Origin: Sinorhizobium fredii
Lineage (GTDB): Bacteria; Pseudomonadota; Alphaproteobacteria; Rhizobiales; Rhizobiaceae
DNA: 64,000 nucleotides
Direction of reading: 5' to 3'
Assembly: GCF_002944405.1 (NCBI RefSeq)
Contig: NZ_CP024307.1
Span: forward strand, 206,501 to 270,500
A program made the position numbers and the translations under genes. This document shows positions 46,990-55,470 of this stretch, piece by piece. How positions within the stretch are numbered: the first letter of the stretch is position 1; each line of letters starts with the position of its first letter. Below the pieces are notes generated by a model. It searched no databases and was not told the DNA's origin. It saw only the letters and a program-made list of their open reading frames with translations.

Positions 46990-48231
46990 ATGGGCAGCGA
47001 TCGTTCGTCTCTCCTGTCGATTGCCAGCATCGTCACCTCGATGACCGCCGTCGCCATCGGCAATGGCATGATGCTTGCCTATGTTCCCTTCGTGCTGACG
47101 CGCTCCGCAGCACCGGAGTGGGTACCGGGCGCGGCGGTCACCGCAATCGCCTTCGGCGGCCTGATCGGCTGCGTGATGGCTGGTCCGCTGATCCGCCGCG
47201 TCGGCCATGCGCGGGCCTTTTCCTGTTCGATGGCGCTCGTCATCCTAGCAGCCGTGCTGATCAGCCTCGGCGTCCATCCCCTTCTCTGGATCTTCGCTCG
47301 CGCGCTCTACGGCGCAGCCGCCAACACCAACTTCATCATCACCCAGAGCTGGCTGAACCACGCGAGCGACAACCACTGGCGCGGCAAGGCCATGGCGCTT
47401 TTCTACATGGCCTATGTGATCGGGCTTGGGGCCGGCGCCTGGCTTTTCGGCCGCATCCCGGTCGACGGCAACATCGCACCGATCGTCACGATCTTCTTCA
47501 CGGCGCTCGCCATATTGCCGATCGGCCTCACACGCCTGCCGACGCCGCCCGCGCCCGCCAAGGTCAGCATCGACATCGCCATGGCTTGGCGCAGCTCCCC
47601 CGTCGCCCTCATCGGCGTGCTCGCCTCCGGCGGCCTCTCGATGCTGGTGCAGGGCTTCACGCCGATCTATGCCGCCGCCAATGCGATGAGCCAAGAGGAC
47701 GTGGCGACGCTGATGTTCGTCATGCAGTTCGGCCTGCTCCTCATCCAGTATCCGATGGGCTCGCTTTCCGACCGAATCGACCGCCGCATCGTTCTCATCG
47801 CCACCTGCGGCCTGATCGTGGCGGCGGGGCTCGCAGCGCTCGTCGTCTCCTTTGAAAGCCTTCCGCTGCTGATGCTCGTCTTCGCGCTCTTCGCCGGCGC
47901 CGTCGAGACGGTCTATTCGATCGCCAATGCCCATGCCAACGACCGCACCGATCCCGCCGATTACGTGCCGCTCGCCAGCACCATGCTGGTCGCCTGGTCG
48001 GCGGCGGCGACGCTGGTGCCGATGCTCGTGACGCTGCTAACGCCGGTCTTCGGCGCACAGCTGTTCATCCATGCGACGATCGCCGTCGCCGTCCTCTATG
48101 CGGCCTTCGTGCTCATCCGCCTGCGGCTGCGCGAGCGCGTGCCGCCGCAGCTCTGCGAGAGCTTCGAACTGAAGAGCGCGCAGGTGCCGAATGCGGGCGC
48201 GCTTGCCGAGGCGGAGGCGAGGGCGAAATAG
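46990..48231 (+). CDS. MFS transporter (YcaD-like)
   Basis: A 413-residue 12-span major facilitator. GPLIRRVGHARAF fits the loop between spans 2 and 3, and GSLSDRIDRRIVLIAT gives the second-half copy. The general pattern matches the YcaD subgroup, with unknown substrates. It is divergent from the XRE-cupin regulator; the 130-base intergenic region may be shared and controlled by it. Confidence 0.8.
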   Translation: MGSDRSSLLSIASIVTSMTAVAIGNGMMLAYVPFVLTRSAAPEWVPGAAVTAIAFGGLIGCVMAGPLIRRVGHARAFSCSMALVILAAVLISLGVHPLLWIFARALYGAAANTNFIITQSWLNHASDNHWRGKAMALFYMAYVIGLGAGAWLFGRIPVDGNIAPIVTIFFTALAILPIGLTRLPTPPAPAKVSIDIAMAWRSSPVALIGVLASGGLSMLVQGFTPIYAAANAMSQEDVATLMFVMQFGLLLIQYPMGSLSDRIDRRIVLIATCGLIVAAGLAALVVSFESLPLLMLVFALFAGAVETVYSIANAHANDRTDPADYVPLASTMLVAWSAAATLVPMLVTLLTPVFGAQLFIHATIAVAVLYAAFVLIRLRLRERVPPQLCESFELKSAQVPNAGALAEAEARAK

Positions 48232-48312
48232 CCGCGCCACGCCCGGATTTATAGTGAACGAAGCCTTCATTTCCCGCTTTGCGCCGCCTGATCGCGCTGC
48301 TATATGCGCCCC

Positions 48313-50139
48313 ATGAGCACACCATCTTCCAAGACGCCCCTGTCGCATATCCGCAACTTCTCGATCGTGGCCCATATCGACCACGGCAAATCGACGCTGG
48401 CCGACCGGCTGATCCAGCTGACCGGCGGGCTTGCCGAGCGCGAGATGTCCGAGCAGGTGCTGGACAGCATGGATATCGAGCGCGAGCGCGGCATCACCAT
48501 CAAGGCCCAGACGGTGCGCCTGCACTACAAGGCGAATGACGGCGACACCTATGTGCTGAACCTGATCGACACGCCCGGCCATGTCGACTTTGCCTACGAA
48601 GTCTCACGCTCGCTTTCGGCCTGCGAGGGCTCGCTGCTCGTCGTCGACGCCAGCCAGGGCGTTGAGGCCCAGACGCTCGCCAATGTCTACCAGGCGATCG
48701 ACAACAATCACGAGCTCGTCACCGTGCTCAACAAGATCGACCTGCCGGCCGCCGAGCCCGACCGCATCAAGGAGCAGATCGAGGAGGTGATCGGCATCGA
48801 CGCTTCCGACGCGGTGCTGATCTCGGCCAAGACCGGTCTCGGCATTCCGGATGTGCTCGAAGCGATCGTCCACAAGCTGCCGGCGCCGAAGAGCACGGGC
48901 GGGGAGAAGGCGCCGCTCAAGGCCTTGCTCGTCGACAGCTGGTACGACACCTATCTCGGCGTCATGGTTCTGGTGCGCATCATCGACGGCGTGCTGGTGA
49001 AGGGCCAGACGATCCGGATGATGGGGACCGGCGCCAAATACACGATCGAGCGCGTCGGCGTGCTGACGCCGAAGATGGTGGCGATGGATTCGCTCGGCCC
49101 CGGCGAGATCGGCTTCATCACCGCCTCGATCAAGGAAGTGGCTGACACCCGCGTCGGCGATACGATCACCGACGACAGGCGCCCGACGGAGACGGCGCTG
49201 CCCGGCTTCAAGCCGGCGCAGCCGGTGGTCTTCTGCGGCCTCTTCCCAGTCGACGCGGCCGACTTCGAGGAATTGCGCAGCGCCATGGGCAAGCTCCGCC
49301 TCAACGACGCGTCGTTCTCCTTCGAGATGGAATCCTCCGCGGCTCTGGGATTCGGCTTCCGCTGCGGCTTCCTCGGGCTGCTGCATCTAGAAATCATCCA
49401 GGAGCGCCTGTCGCGCGAGTTCGACCTCGACCTGATCGCCACTGCCCCGTCGGTCGTCTATCAGCTCACCATGACCGACGGCACCGAGAAGGAACTGCAC
49501 AACCCGGCCGACATGCCGGACGTCGTCAAGATCACCGAATTCCGCGAGCCGTGGATCCGCGCGACGATCATGACGCCCGACGAATATCTCGGCGGCATCC
49601 TAAAACTCTGCCAGGATCGGCGCGGCATCCAGATCGAACTCACCTATGTCGGCAGCCGGGCGATGCTGACCTACGACCTGCCGCTCAACGAAGTCGTCTT
49701 CGACTTCTACGACCGGCTGAAATCGATCTCCAAGGGCTATGCCTCCTTCGACTATCACCTCTCGGACTACCGCGAGAGCGACCTCGTCAAGATGTCGATC
49801 CTCGTCAACGCCGAGCCGGTCGACGCGCTGTCGATGCTGGTCCACCGCTCGGCGGCGGAAAAGCGCGGCCGCGTCATGTGCGAGAAGTTAAAGGACCTGA
49901 TCCCGCAGCACATGTTCCAGATCCCGATCCAGGCGGCGATCGGCGGCCGCATCATCGCCCGCGAGACGGTCAGGGCGCTGCGCAAGGACGTGACCGCCAA
50001 GTGCTACGGCGGCGACGCCACCCGCAAGCGCAAGCTTCTGGAAAAGCAGAAGGAAGGCAAGAAGCGCATGCGCCAGTTCGGCAAGGTGGAGATCCCGCAG
50101 GAGGCGTTCATCGCGGCGTTGAAGATGGGCGATGAGTGA
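48313..50139 (+). CDS. lepA: Elongation factor 4 (LepA)
   Basis: A 608-residue translational GTPase. The G domain has [22 protein letters not shown] and NKIDLP; domains III-V follow, ending in the LepA-specific C-terminal domain ([21 protein letters not shown] segment). It acts on the ribosome during stress by an incompletely defined mechanism. A start three codons earlier, at 48304, is equally open. Confidence 0.96.
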   Translation: MSTPSSKTPLSHIRNFSIVAHIDHGKSTLADRLIQLTGGLAEREMSEQVLDSMDIERERGITIKAQTVRLHYKANDGDTYVLNLIDTPGHVDFAYEVSRSLSACEGSLLVVDASQGVEAQTLANVYQAIDNNHELVTVLNKIDLPAAEPDRIKEQIEEVIGIDASDAVLISAKTGLGIPDVLEAIVHKLPAPKSTGGEKAPLKALLVDSWYDTYLGVMVLVRIIDGVLVKGQTIRMMGTGAKYTIERVGVLTPKMVAMDSLGPGEIGFITASIKEVADTRVGDTITDDRRPTETALPGFKPAQPVVFCGLFPVDAADFEELRSAMGKLRLNDASFSFEMESSAALGFGFRCGFLGLLHLEIIQERLSREFDLDLIATAPSVVYQLTMTDGTEKELHNPADMPDVVKITEFREPWIRATIMTPDEYLGGILKLCQDRRGIQIELTYVGSRAMLTYDLPLNEVVFDFYDRLKSISKGYASFDYHLSDYRESDLVKMSILVNAEPVDALSMLVHRSAAEKRGRVMCEKLKDLIPQHMFQIPIQAAIGGRIIARETVRALRKDVTAKCYGGDATRKRKLLEKQKEGKKRMRQFGKVEIPQEAFIAALKMGDE

Positions 50140-50442
50140 TTGTTCCATGAGTTTGCTGCGATTTTCGTTCACCGAACTCGGCGACTTGGCGAGCGATCCT
50201 TCAAACCACCGCGGGAAGATTATTGCCGCCACGGATTTCGCGTTTCGGGGGTTCGAAAGTCGAGGGCTCGCGCATGGATACTCGGGTCAAGCCCGAGTAT
50301 GACCGAGAGGAAAAGGAGCGACTTCCGACTCTCAGCACGGCGGGGTGAATTTCGCCCATAGTCGATCGAGTGAATTTGCGACGAGAGCATTGACGGCTAC
50401 CGCGTCCAGACGTAGCGGAATTGTCGGCCACACCCACTCCCG
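50140..50442. other. Gene-free region between lepA and the GIY-YIG element
   Basis: It holds the single palindromic arm at 50275-50303 and no recognisable gene or RNA. Sequence between arms shows no conserved feature. Confidence 0.55.
50275..50303. repeat. Single REP-like arm with a compensated stem change
   Basis: The arm reads GGATACTCGGGTCAAGCCCG and then AGTATGACC. Compared with the other arms, one C-G pair of the stem has become A-T in both halves, so the hairpin is preserved. No partner arm close by in the expected inverted orientation was found, other than those around the GIY-YIG gene. Confidence 0.75.
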
Positions 50443-50480
50443 CGTCATCCTCGGGCTTGACCCGAGGATCCATGCACAAG
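50443..50480. repeat. Left inverted arm of the GIY-YIG element
   Basis: A 38-base copy of the REP-like arm including the CATGCACAAG extension. It is identical to the inverted complement of 50782-50819 except at one position. Confidence 0.9.
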
Positions 50481-50493
50481 CACCATCGTCGGC

Positions 50494-50778
50494 ATGGCCG
50501 GATACGTCTACATCGTTACGAATCAAATGCGCGGAACGCTCTGTATCGGCGTCACGTCAGATCTTGAGCGCCGCATCTTCGAGCATCGAGAAGGGCTAAC
50601 ACCGGGCTTCGCATCGAAATACGGCTGCAACCGACTCGTCTGGTACGAAGAACATCTGCAGATCGGCACCGCTATCCAGCGCGAGAAATCTCTCAAGCGC
50701 TGGTACCGACAATGGAAGGTCGAATTGATCGAGAAGATGAATCCGGGCTGGCGCGACCTCTATTTTGAGCTTTGGTGA
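50494..50778 (+). CDS. Small GIY-YIG-fold nuclease-like protein
   Basis: A 94-residue stand-alone GIY-YIG domain. GYVYIVTN is the GIY half. The YIG half reads LCIGV, with cysteine in place of the usual tyrosine. R in LERRIFEH, glutamate in QREKSLKRW and asparagine in NPGWRDLY are in the positions of the remaining active-site residues. The ATG is 13 bases after the left repeat arm and the stop only 3 bases before the right arm. No Shine-Dalgarno sequence is visible. The cysteine may lower nuclease activity. Confidence 0.85.
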   Translation: MAGYVYIVTNQMRGTLCIGVTSDLERRIFEHREGLTPGFASKYGCNRLVWYEEHLQIGTAIQREKSLKRWYRQWKVELIEKMNPGWRDLYFELW

Positions 50779-50781
50779 GAG

Positions 50782-50819
50782 CTTGTGCGTGGATCCTCGG
50801 GTCAAGCCCGAGGATGACG
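50782..50819. repeat. Right inverted arm of the GIY-YIG element
   Basis: The mirror of 50443-50480 over 38 bases with one mismatch, ending GAGGATGACG. Confidence 0.9.
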
Positions 50820-50948
50820 GGTGGGGAGGTCGGCGCACTGAAGCTGCGTAGCGACTGCCCAAGCCGCCGACCGCCTGAGTTGGTGCCAACCAAAAAGCAG
50901 CCCCCGCATGACTAAGCGTGGCGGGGTCAATTGCGGTCCCTCGTCCTT

Positions 50949-50986
50949 CGCCATCCGCGGGCTTGATCCGAGGATCCATGCACACG
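50949..50986. repeat. Degenerate REP-like arm
   Basis: It is in the same orientation as the arm at 50443 and includes the CATGCAC extension, with several changes (CCGCGGG and GATCCGAGG), so its stem is imperfect. It ends two bases before the stop codon of the minus-strand GNAT gene. Confidence 0.7.
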
Positions 50987-50988
50987 CC

Positions 50989-51486
50989 TCAAAACAAATA
51001 TCGCTTCGAAATCCGATCGACCGCCCGTCCGTCCTTCAGCGGCACCGCCTTGTCGATCTTGTAGTCGACGAAGCCCATCTTGCTGTAGTAGGCGAGGCCG
51101 CCGACATTGTCGGCGCGGATCGTGGCATTGATTGCGGTAAGCCCGGAATCGCGGGCATGCGCTTTCGTCGCGGCGAATAGCGCCGTGCCGGCGCCGGGAA
51201 GCTTCGCGTGCGGCCGGGCGAAGGTGCCGATGTCTGCCCAGCCTTCGGGGAGGCTGTCAAAGCGCTCTAGGGCCTGAAAGGCGCAGGGCTGGCCTGAACC
51301 ATCCTCGGCGACGAAGCAACTGACGAAGCCCGGGCCTGCCAGAAAATGGTCGACGAAGCTCTCATGCGTGAATGGCGCTTTATGCGCCGTGGTGCCGCCG
51401 ATCCTGATGATCTCGTTCAGGAAGGCGCAAAGCGCCGGCACATCCGCGAAGCGCGCCGGGCGAACTTTGATCGCTATTTCGGCCAT
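50989..51486 (-). CDS. GNAT-family N-acetyltransferase
   Basis: A 165-residue acetyltransferase related to phosphinothricin-type acetyltransferases. Motif A is PHAKLPGAGTALFAATKAHA and the C-terminal YYSKMGFVDYKID is typical. The start at 51486 is 20 bases after the acetyltransferase above it, so it ends a three-gene minus-strand operon. The substrate is unknown. Confidence 0.82.
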   Translation of the reverse strand: MAEIAIKVRPARFADVPALCAFLNEIIRIGGTTAHKAPFTHESFVDHFLAGPGFVSCFVAEDGSGQPCAFQALERFDSLPEGWADIGTFARPHAKLPGAGTALFAATKAHARDSGLTAINATIRADNVGGLAYYSKMGFVDYKIDKAVPLKDGRAVDRISKRYLF

Positions 51487-51506
51487 TGTGACTCGTCCTT
51501 CCTTTG

Positions 51507-52058
51507 TCAGCGCAAAACCCGCGCCGGATTCCCCACAACCCTCGCGCCCGCCGCCACGTCCCGCGTCACCACCGCCCCCGCCCCGACGATCGCGCCGTCG
51601 CCGATCGTCACGCCGGCCAGGACAATCGCACCGCCGCCGATCCAGACGTCCTTGCCGATCGTCACCGGCTGGGCGATTTCCAGGCCGGCGCGGCGCAGCG
51701 CCACGTCCTTGTGATGCTCGGCGCAGTAGATATGGACGCCGGGACCCAGCATCGAGCCATCGCCGATCGCGACCGGGGCGCTGTCGAGAATGGTGCAGCC
51801 GGCATTGAGGTAGGCGCCGGCGCCAAGCGTGATGTTGATGCCGTAGGAGCAATGGAACGGCGCCTCGATGAAGACGTCCGCCGCGACGGCTGCGAAGATC
51901 GCCTCGAGCGCCGACGCCATGCGGCCGCGCTCGTCCGGTGCCATCGTGTTGTGCTCGTGAACCGCTCGGCGGGCGGAGGCGCGCAGTGCGTCGAGTTCCG
52001 GGTCGAGGCAGGTGTACCACTCGCCCGCCGCCATCTTCTTGCGCTCGCTTTTCGTCAT
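51507..52058 (-). CDS. Sugar O-acetyltransferase (maltose/nodulation LacA-NodL family)
   Basis: A 183-residue left-handed beta-helix enzyme. The N-terminal Mac domain ([18 protein letters not shown]) and hexapeptide repeats ([40 protein letters not shown]) define the family. The catalytic histidine is in AEHHKD. It acetylates a sugar hydroxyl. It overlaps the GFA gene by four bases. There are no nod genes nearby, so a Nod-factor role has no support. Confidence 0.85.
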   Translation of the reverse strand: MTKSERKKMAAGEWYTCLDPELDALRASARRAVHEHNTMAPDERGRMASALEAIFAAVAADVFIEAPFHCSYGINITLGAGAYLNAGCTILDSAPVAIGDGSMLGPGVHIYCAEHHKDVALRRAGLEIAQPVTIGKDVWIGGGAIVLAGVTIGDGAIVGAGAVVTRDVAAGARVVGNPARVLR

Positions 52059-52546
52059 GGCCTCGCCTGCCCTTTTGCCTTGGTGCGTGCCTCATTGAGG
52101 CGATCGAGGCTCTCTTGCGGCCATTCCGCCTGCGTATCGTAATAGGCTTCGAAGACCCTGGCGCCCGCCGGCAGCGGCACCCAATCGAGTTTCGAGCGCG
52201 TGTAGATGTGCACGTCCGGCGGAAATTCGGACGGCCGGTCGAGCGTCGCGAGACGCAGGAAGGAGAGCCACTTGCGCCGGCCGTAGTCGCTCCAGAGCGC
52301 CGACTGGCAATCGGTGCAGCGATAGACGTCATGCGGCCGGCCGCTGTCGGTCGATAGCGAAACCATGACCGGCTCGCCTTGAAGAAGCTCGAGGTTTTCC
52401 GCCTCGACGAGGCCGTTGATGACGAAGGCGCTGCCGAGCTGGCGCTGGCAATCGCGGCAATGGCAGCAATGGACGAACATCGGCCGACGTTTCAGACGGT
52501 AGCGGATGCGGCCGCAAAAGCAGCCGCCTTCGATCGCTTCACTCAT
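52055..52546 (-). CDS. GFA-family (Gfa/CENP-V type) zinc protein
   Basis: A 163-residue protein of the glutathione-dependent formaldehyde-activating enzyme family. The zinc sites are [19 protein letters not shown] and CTDCQSALW. The family's broad activity is uncertain and not all members act on formaldehyde. It is first in a three-gene operon with two acetyltransferases. Confidence 0.85.
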   Translation of the reverse strand: MSEAIEGGCFCGRIRYRLKRRPMFVHCCHCRDCQRQLGSAFVINGLVEAENLELLQGEPVMVSLSTDSGRPHDVYRCTDCQSALWSDYGRRKWLSFLRLATLDRPSEFPPDVHIYTRSKLDWVPLPAGARVFEAYYDTQAEWPQESLDRLNEARTKAKGQARP

Positions 52547-52644
52547 GCTTCGCTCCTCCCGCCGTCAGATGACCACGGGCGAAGCTGCCGTTCAAGTAGG
52601 CTGAGATGCGGCCGGAACACTTCGGCCGCGTCTCGGTACAAGGT

Positions 52645-53094
52645 TCAGAATTGCTTGCCGAGCTTGGCGTCGACCGACTGGCCGTTGGCGCCGCGGATGG
52701 CGAAGAAGAAGGTGATCGCGGCCCAAAGGATCGACTTCTCGGCGCCGCCGAGGCCCTCACCCTGGACGATGCCGTGGAAATAGACGGTGACGAGCAGCAC
52801 GATGGTGGCCGCAAAGGCGGCGGGCCGGGTTAGGAAGCCGATGGCGAGGAAGATGCCGCCGAAGAATTCGGTGGCCGAAAGCAGCGGCGACCAGAAGACG
52901 CCCGGATAGAAGCCGAGCCCTTCGACCATGCCGGCGGCGCCGAACGGATCGAGGATCTTGCTGTAGCCATGGGTGACGAGCAGCGCGCCGGCGAGAACGC
53001 GCAGCAGCGTCTCGGCGAAAGTATCGAGCGGCAGGTAGATCTTTTCGAGCGCCGGCAGGATCGTCCGCGGGCGGCTTTTGGTTGCAGTGGTCAT
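52645..53094 (-). CDS. DoxX-family membrane protein
   Basis: A 149-residue protein with four hydrophobic helices. RVLAGALLVTHGYSKILDP and the SPLLSATEFFGGIFLAIGF region are DoxX-like. Relatives serve as quinone-linked oxidoreductase subunits or have unknown roles. The ATG at 53094 is preferred to the longer frame from 53241. Confidence 0.82.
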   Translation of the reverse strand: MTTATKSRPRTILPALEKIYLPLDTFAETLLRVLAGALLVTHGYSKILDPFGAAGMVEGLGFYPGVFWSPLLSATEFFGGIFLAIGFLTRPAAFAATIVLLVTVYFHGIVQGEGLGGAEKSILWAAITFFFAIRGANGQSVDAKLGKQF

Positions 53095-53272
53095 GCTATC
53101 CCTCTCGCAAAGTGTTGCAATGCGAAGTCTCTTGCCGCACATGTCTTCAAAAACAAGGACCGCGCGATAAAAACATGATTGCTCGAGTTGACAATTGTGT
53201 GAAGAGCCAGTGAGGCGCCGGTTGTTCCGCGCCAGCCACAAAGCTATGGTGGCCGAAACAGGATATTGTCAG

Positions 53273-53554
53273 ATGAGTGAGAAGCCGCGCGTCACGATCC
53301 TTTATTGCACCCAGTGCAACTGGCTACTGCGCGCCGGCTGGATGGCGCAGGAGCTGCTGTCGACCTTTGCCGACACGCTCGGCGAGGTGGCGCTGATCCC
53401 CGGCACCGGCGGCAATTTCGAGATCCGCGTCGATGGCGAGCTCGTCTGGGAGCGCAAGCGCGACGGCGGCTTTCCGGGGCCAAAGGAATTGAAGCAGCGA
53501 ATCCGCGACGTCATCGAGCCGGAGCGCGATCTCGGCCACGTCGACAGGAGCTGA
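53273..53554 (+). CDS. SelW/SelT/SelH (Rdx) family protein
   Basis: A 93-residue thioredoxin-like protein. The redox motif CTQC places C12 and C15 after strand VTILY, and GTGGNFEIRVDGELVWERK is the conserved second half. Bacterial members use cysteine in place of selenocysteine. It probably acts in thiol redox. The downstream YqaA-like gene follows within five bases. Confidence 0.85.
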   Translation: MSEKPRVTILYCTQCNWLLRAGWMAQELLSTFADTLGEVALIPGTGGNFEIRVDGELVWERKRDGGFPGPKELKQRIRDVIEPERDLGHVDRS

Positions 53555-53558
53555 ACTC

Positions 53559-53984
53559 CTGGATCTCGCCACGCTTGCCGGCGTCTTCGGCGCAGCCTTT
53601 CTCTCCGCGACCTTGCTGTTCGGCCTGTCGGAAGCGGCGGTGGTTGCTGCGGCTCTTTCAGCCGAGGCGACCCGGGCCGCGCTGTTTCTCGCAGCGACGG
53701 CGGGCAATGTGCTCGGCGCGCTGGTGAATTACGCCCTCGGCCGCTTCGCGATCCGCTTCGAGGGCCGGCGCTGGTTTCCGGTCTCGCCGCGGGCGCGGCA
53801 AAAGGCCGAAACGCTCTTCGCGCGATACGGCCAGCCGGTGCTGCTTTTCTCCTGGCTACCGATCGTCGGCGATCCGCTGACGCTCGCGGCGGGCTTGCTC
53901 CGCACGCCGCTCGCCGCCTTCCTCGCTTATGTGACGATCGGCAAGGCGGCCCGCTATGCCGCGCTGCTGTGGATGATGCCTTGA
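53559..53984 (+). CDS. YqaA-type (SNARE-associated/DedA-like) membrane protein
   Basis: A protein of about 141 residues with four hydrophobic segments and the family-like SWLPIVGDPLTLAAGLLR. The N-terminal helix LDLATLAGVFGAAFLSATLL is encoded from 53559, but no ATG, GTG or TTG lies at that point; CTG at 53559 has AGGAG eight bases upstream and is the proposed start. The first standard codon, TTG at 53613, would delete the first helix. Confidence 0.7.
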   Translation: MDLATLAGVFGAAFLSATLLFGLSEAAVVAAALSAEATRAALFLAATAGNVLGALVNYALGRFAIRFEGRRWFPVSPRARQKAETLFARYGQPVLLFSWLPIVGDPLTLAAGLLRTPLAAFLAYVTIGKAARYAALLWMMP

Positions 53985-54067
53985 AGAGGTGACTGGGATC
54001 GGCCCCCACGTCGCCGCCCCGAATTGTGCGCGGGCTGTATGCCTCGTCTCACTGGCGCACCCCACCA

Positions 54068-54195
54068 AGATCCTCGGGCTTGACCCGAGGATCTAAACAC
54101 AAACACCGGTGCACGCGCTTTTCAGAACTGGCGTAACCAAGTTTCGACTGTTTGAGGCATGGGCATGGATCCTCCGGTCAAGCCCGAGGATGACG
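54068..54195. repeat. REP-like paired-arm palindrome, copy 3
   Basis: The left arm is a perfect palindrome (AGATCCTCGGG...CCCGAGGATCT, 54068-54094). The right arm (54165-54195) carries one uncompensated change in the stem (CTCCGG instead of CTCGGG). The spacer is slightly longer than in the other paired copies. It lies between the convergent YqaA and RNase D genes. Confidence 0.82.
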
Positions 54196-54271
54196 CTGGA
54201 GTGGAGAAAATCGGGATTTGGCAAAGGACCGCAGTGCCCGAGACTCACCCCGAGAACCGACAAGCCTGCCC

Positions 54272-54898
54272 TTAGCTATGGGCGAAAATATCCGTCTCTT
54301 CCCAGCCGAGCAGGTCGAGCTTGGCGCGGGTCGGCAGGAAGGCGAAGCAGGCTTCGGCGTGGTCGATGCGGCCGTCGCGCATGAGGCGCGCCGTCAGCTT
54401 GTCCTTGAGCGCATGCAGGTGGAGCACATCCGAGGCGGCGTATTCGAGCTGCGCCGGCGAGAGGATTTCGGCGGCCCAGTCGGAGGACTGCTGCTGCTTG
54501 GAGATATCGATGTCGAGCAGTTCCTTGAGATTGTCCTTGAGGCCGTGCCGGTCCGTATAGGTGCGGGTCAGACGCGAGGCGATCTTGGTGCAGAAGACCG
54601 GAGTGGCGGTAACGCCGAAAGTGTGGAACAGCACGGCGATGTCGAAGCGGCCGAAGTGGAAAATCTTCTGGCGGGCCGGATCGGCAAGCATGGCAACGAG
54701 GTTCGGCGCCTCTTTCTGTCCGGCGGCGATGCGGATCACGTCGGCGGTACCGTCGCCCGGCGAAAGCTGCACGACGCAGAGACGGTCGCGGCGGGGAACG
54801 AGGCCGAGCGTTTCCGTGTCGATGGCGATCGCGCCGGTGTAGCGGGCCGCGTCGGTTGCGGAAATATCACCTTCGTGGAACCGTATTGTATTCGCCAT
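54272..54898 (-). CDS. RNase D-type 3'-5' exonuclease, short form
   Basis: A 208-residue DEDDy exonuclease: D27 and E29 in AIDTETLGL, D86 in HFGRFD, and Y153 and D157 in YAASD. The HRDC domains of E. coli RNase D are absent, as in the short rhizobial group, so the substrate (tRNA, small RNA or DNA) is uncertain. The start at 54898 is MANTIRFHEGD; a longer frame runs into the repeat upstream. Confidence 0.87.
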   Translation of the reverse strand: MANTIRFHEGDISATDAARYTGAIAIDTETLGLVPRRDRLCVVQLSPGDGTADVIRIAAGQKEAPNLVAMLADPARQKIFHFGRFDIAVLFHTFGVTATPVFCTKIASRLTRTYTDRHGLKDNLKELLDIDISKQQQSSDWAAEILSPAQLEYAASDVLHLHALKDKLTARLMRDGRIDHAEACFAFLPTRAKLDLLGWEETDIFAHS

Positions 54899-54919
54899 CG
54901 AGAATCCCCAGATCGTGAG

Positions 54920-55012
54920 CTGCATGGTTCCTTAAAGCGGATTCGATTTAAGGAACCATGCAGTGATTCAAAGTAGCAGCACTTCGCCGCGTCTGATGCG
55001 GCGGCGCTGTAG
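54920..55012 (-). repeat. Two-hairpin intergenic repeat, inverted divergent copy (RIME1-like)
   Basis: Order and orientation are reversed relative to the other copies. The second hairpin is a perfect 17-base stem: CTGCATGGTTCCTTAAA (54920-54936) with its complement at 54947-54963. The first hairpin has changed to CGCCGC/GCGGCG with the CTGTAG end kept at 55007-55012. It lies 22 bases upstream of the RNase D start. Confidence 0.78.
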
Positions 55013-55102
55013 AGTGTAGCTGGCCTATAGCGCAAGTTTGTCGGCCGCGATACCGTGTCCCTGCGTCGGCGTTCCGCCGCCGTGCTCCGAGAGTCCGCCG
55101 GC

Positions 55103-55432
55103 ATGAGTTCCTTCCGTTCCGCACTATCGCTTTTCCTGGCCGCCCTGGTGCTGAGCCTCTTCACCAGTGCCGCCCTGGCGGACGGGACGCGTCTCAATTT
55201 CGCCCAGAGCTTTCATGACCTTCCCGGCGTGCGGCCAGTGAACCCGTTGCAGGACGGCGAGAGCACCGTCTGCGAGCAGGTCTTCATCGACCGCTACGGG
55301 CCGTTCGAACCCTCTCATGGCCGCCCTCGTTTCGATACGATCTACCGATGCCGCAAGGGCGACGGGCCGGTCTTTCAAAGCGGCCGACTGCCGCCGTCGC
55401 TCGAACGGCAGAAGCGCGGCCTGAACTATTGA
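55103..55432 (+). CDS. Secreted small protein of unknown function
   Basis: A 109-residue protein with a signal peptide (hydrophobic core ALSLFLAALVLSLF, cleavage likely after SAALA). Two cysteines (STVCEQV and YRCRKG) could form a disulfide. No family is recognised. The dehydrogenase gene begins 38 bases downstream. Confidence 0.65.
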   Translation: MSSFRSALSLFLAALVLSLFTSAALADGTRLNFAQSFHDLPGVRPVNPLQDGESTVCEQVFIDRYGPFEPSHGRPRFDTIYRCRKGDGPVFQSGRLPPSLERQKRGLNY

Positions 55433-55470
55433 ATGCGGCGGCTTTCTCGGCTGGAGAGGGAGGAAAGACA

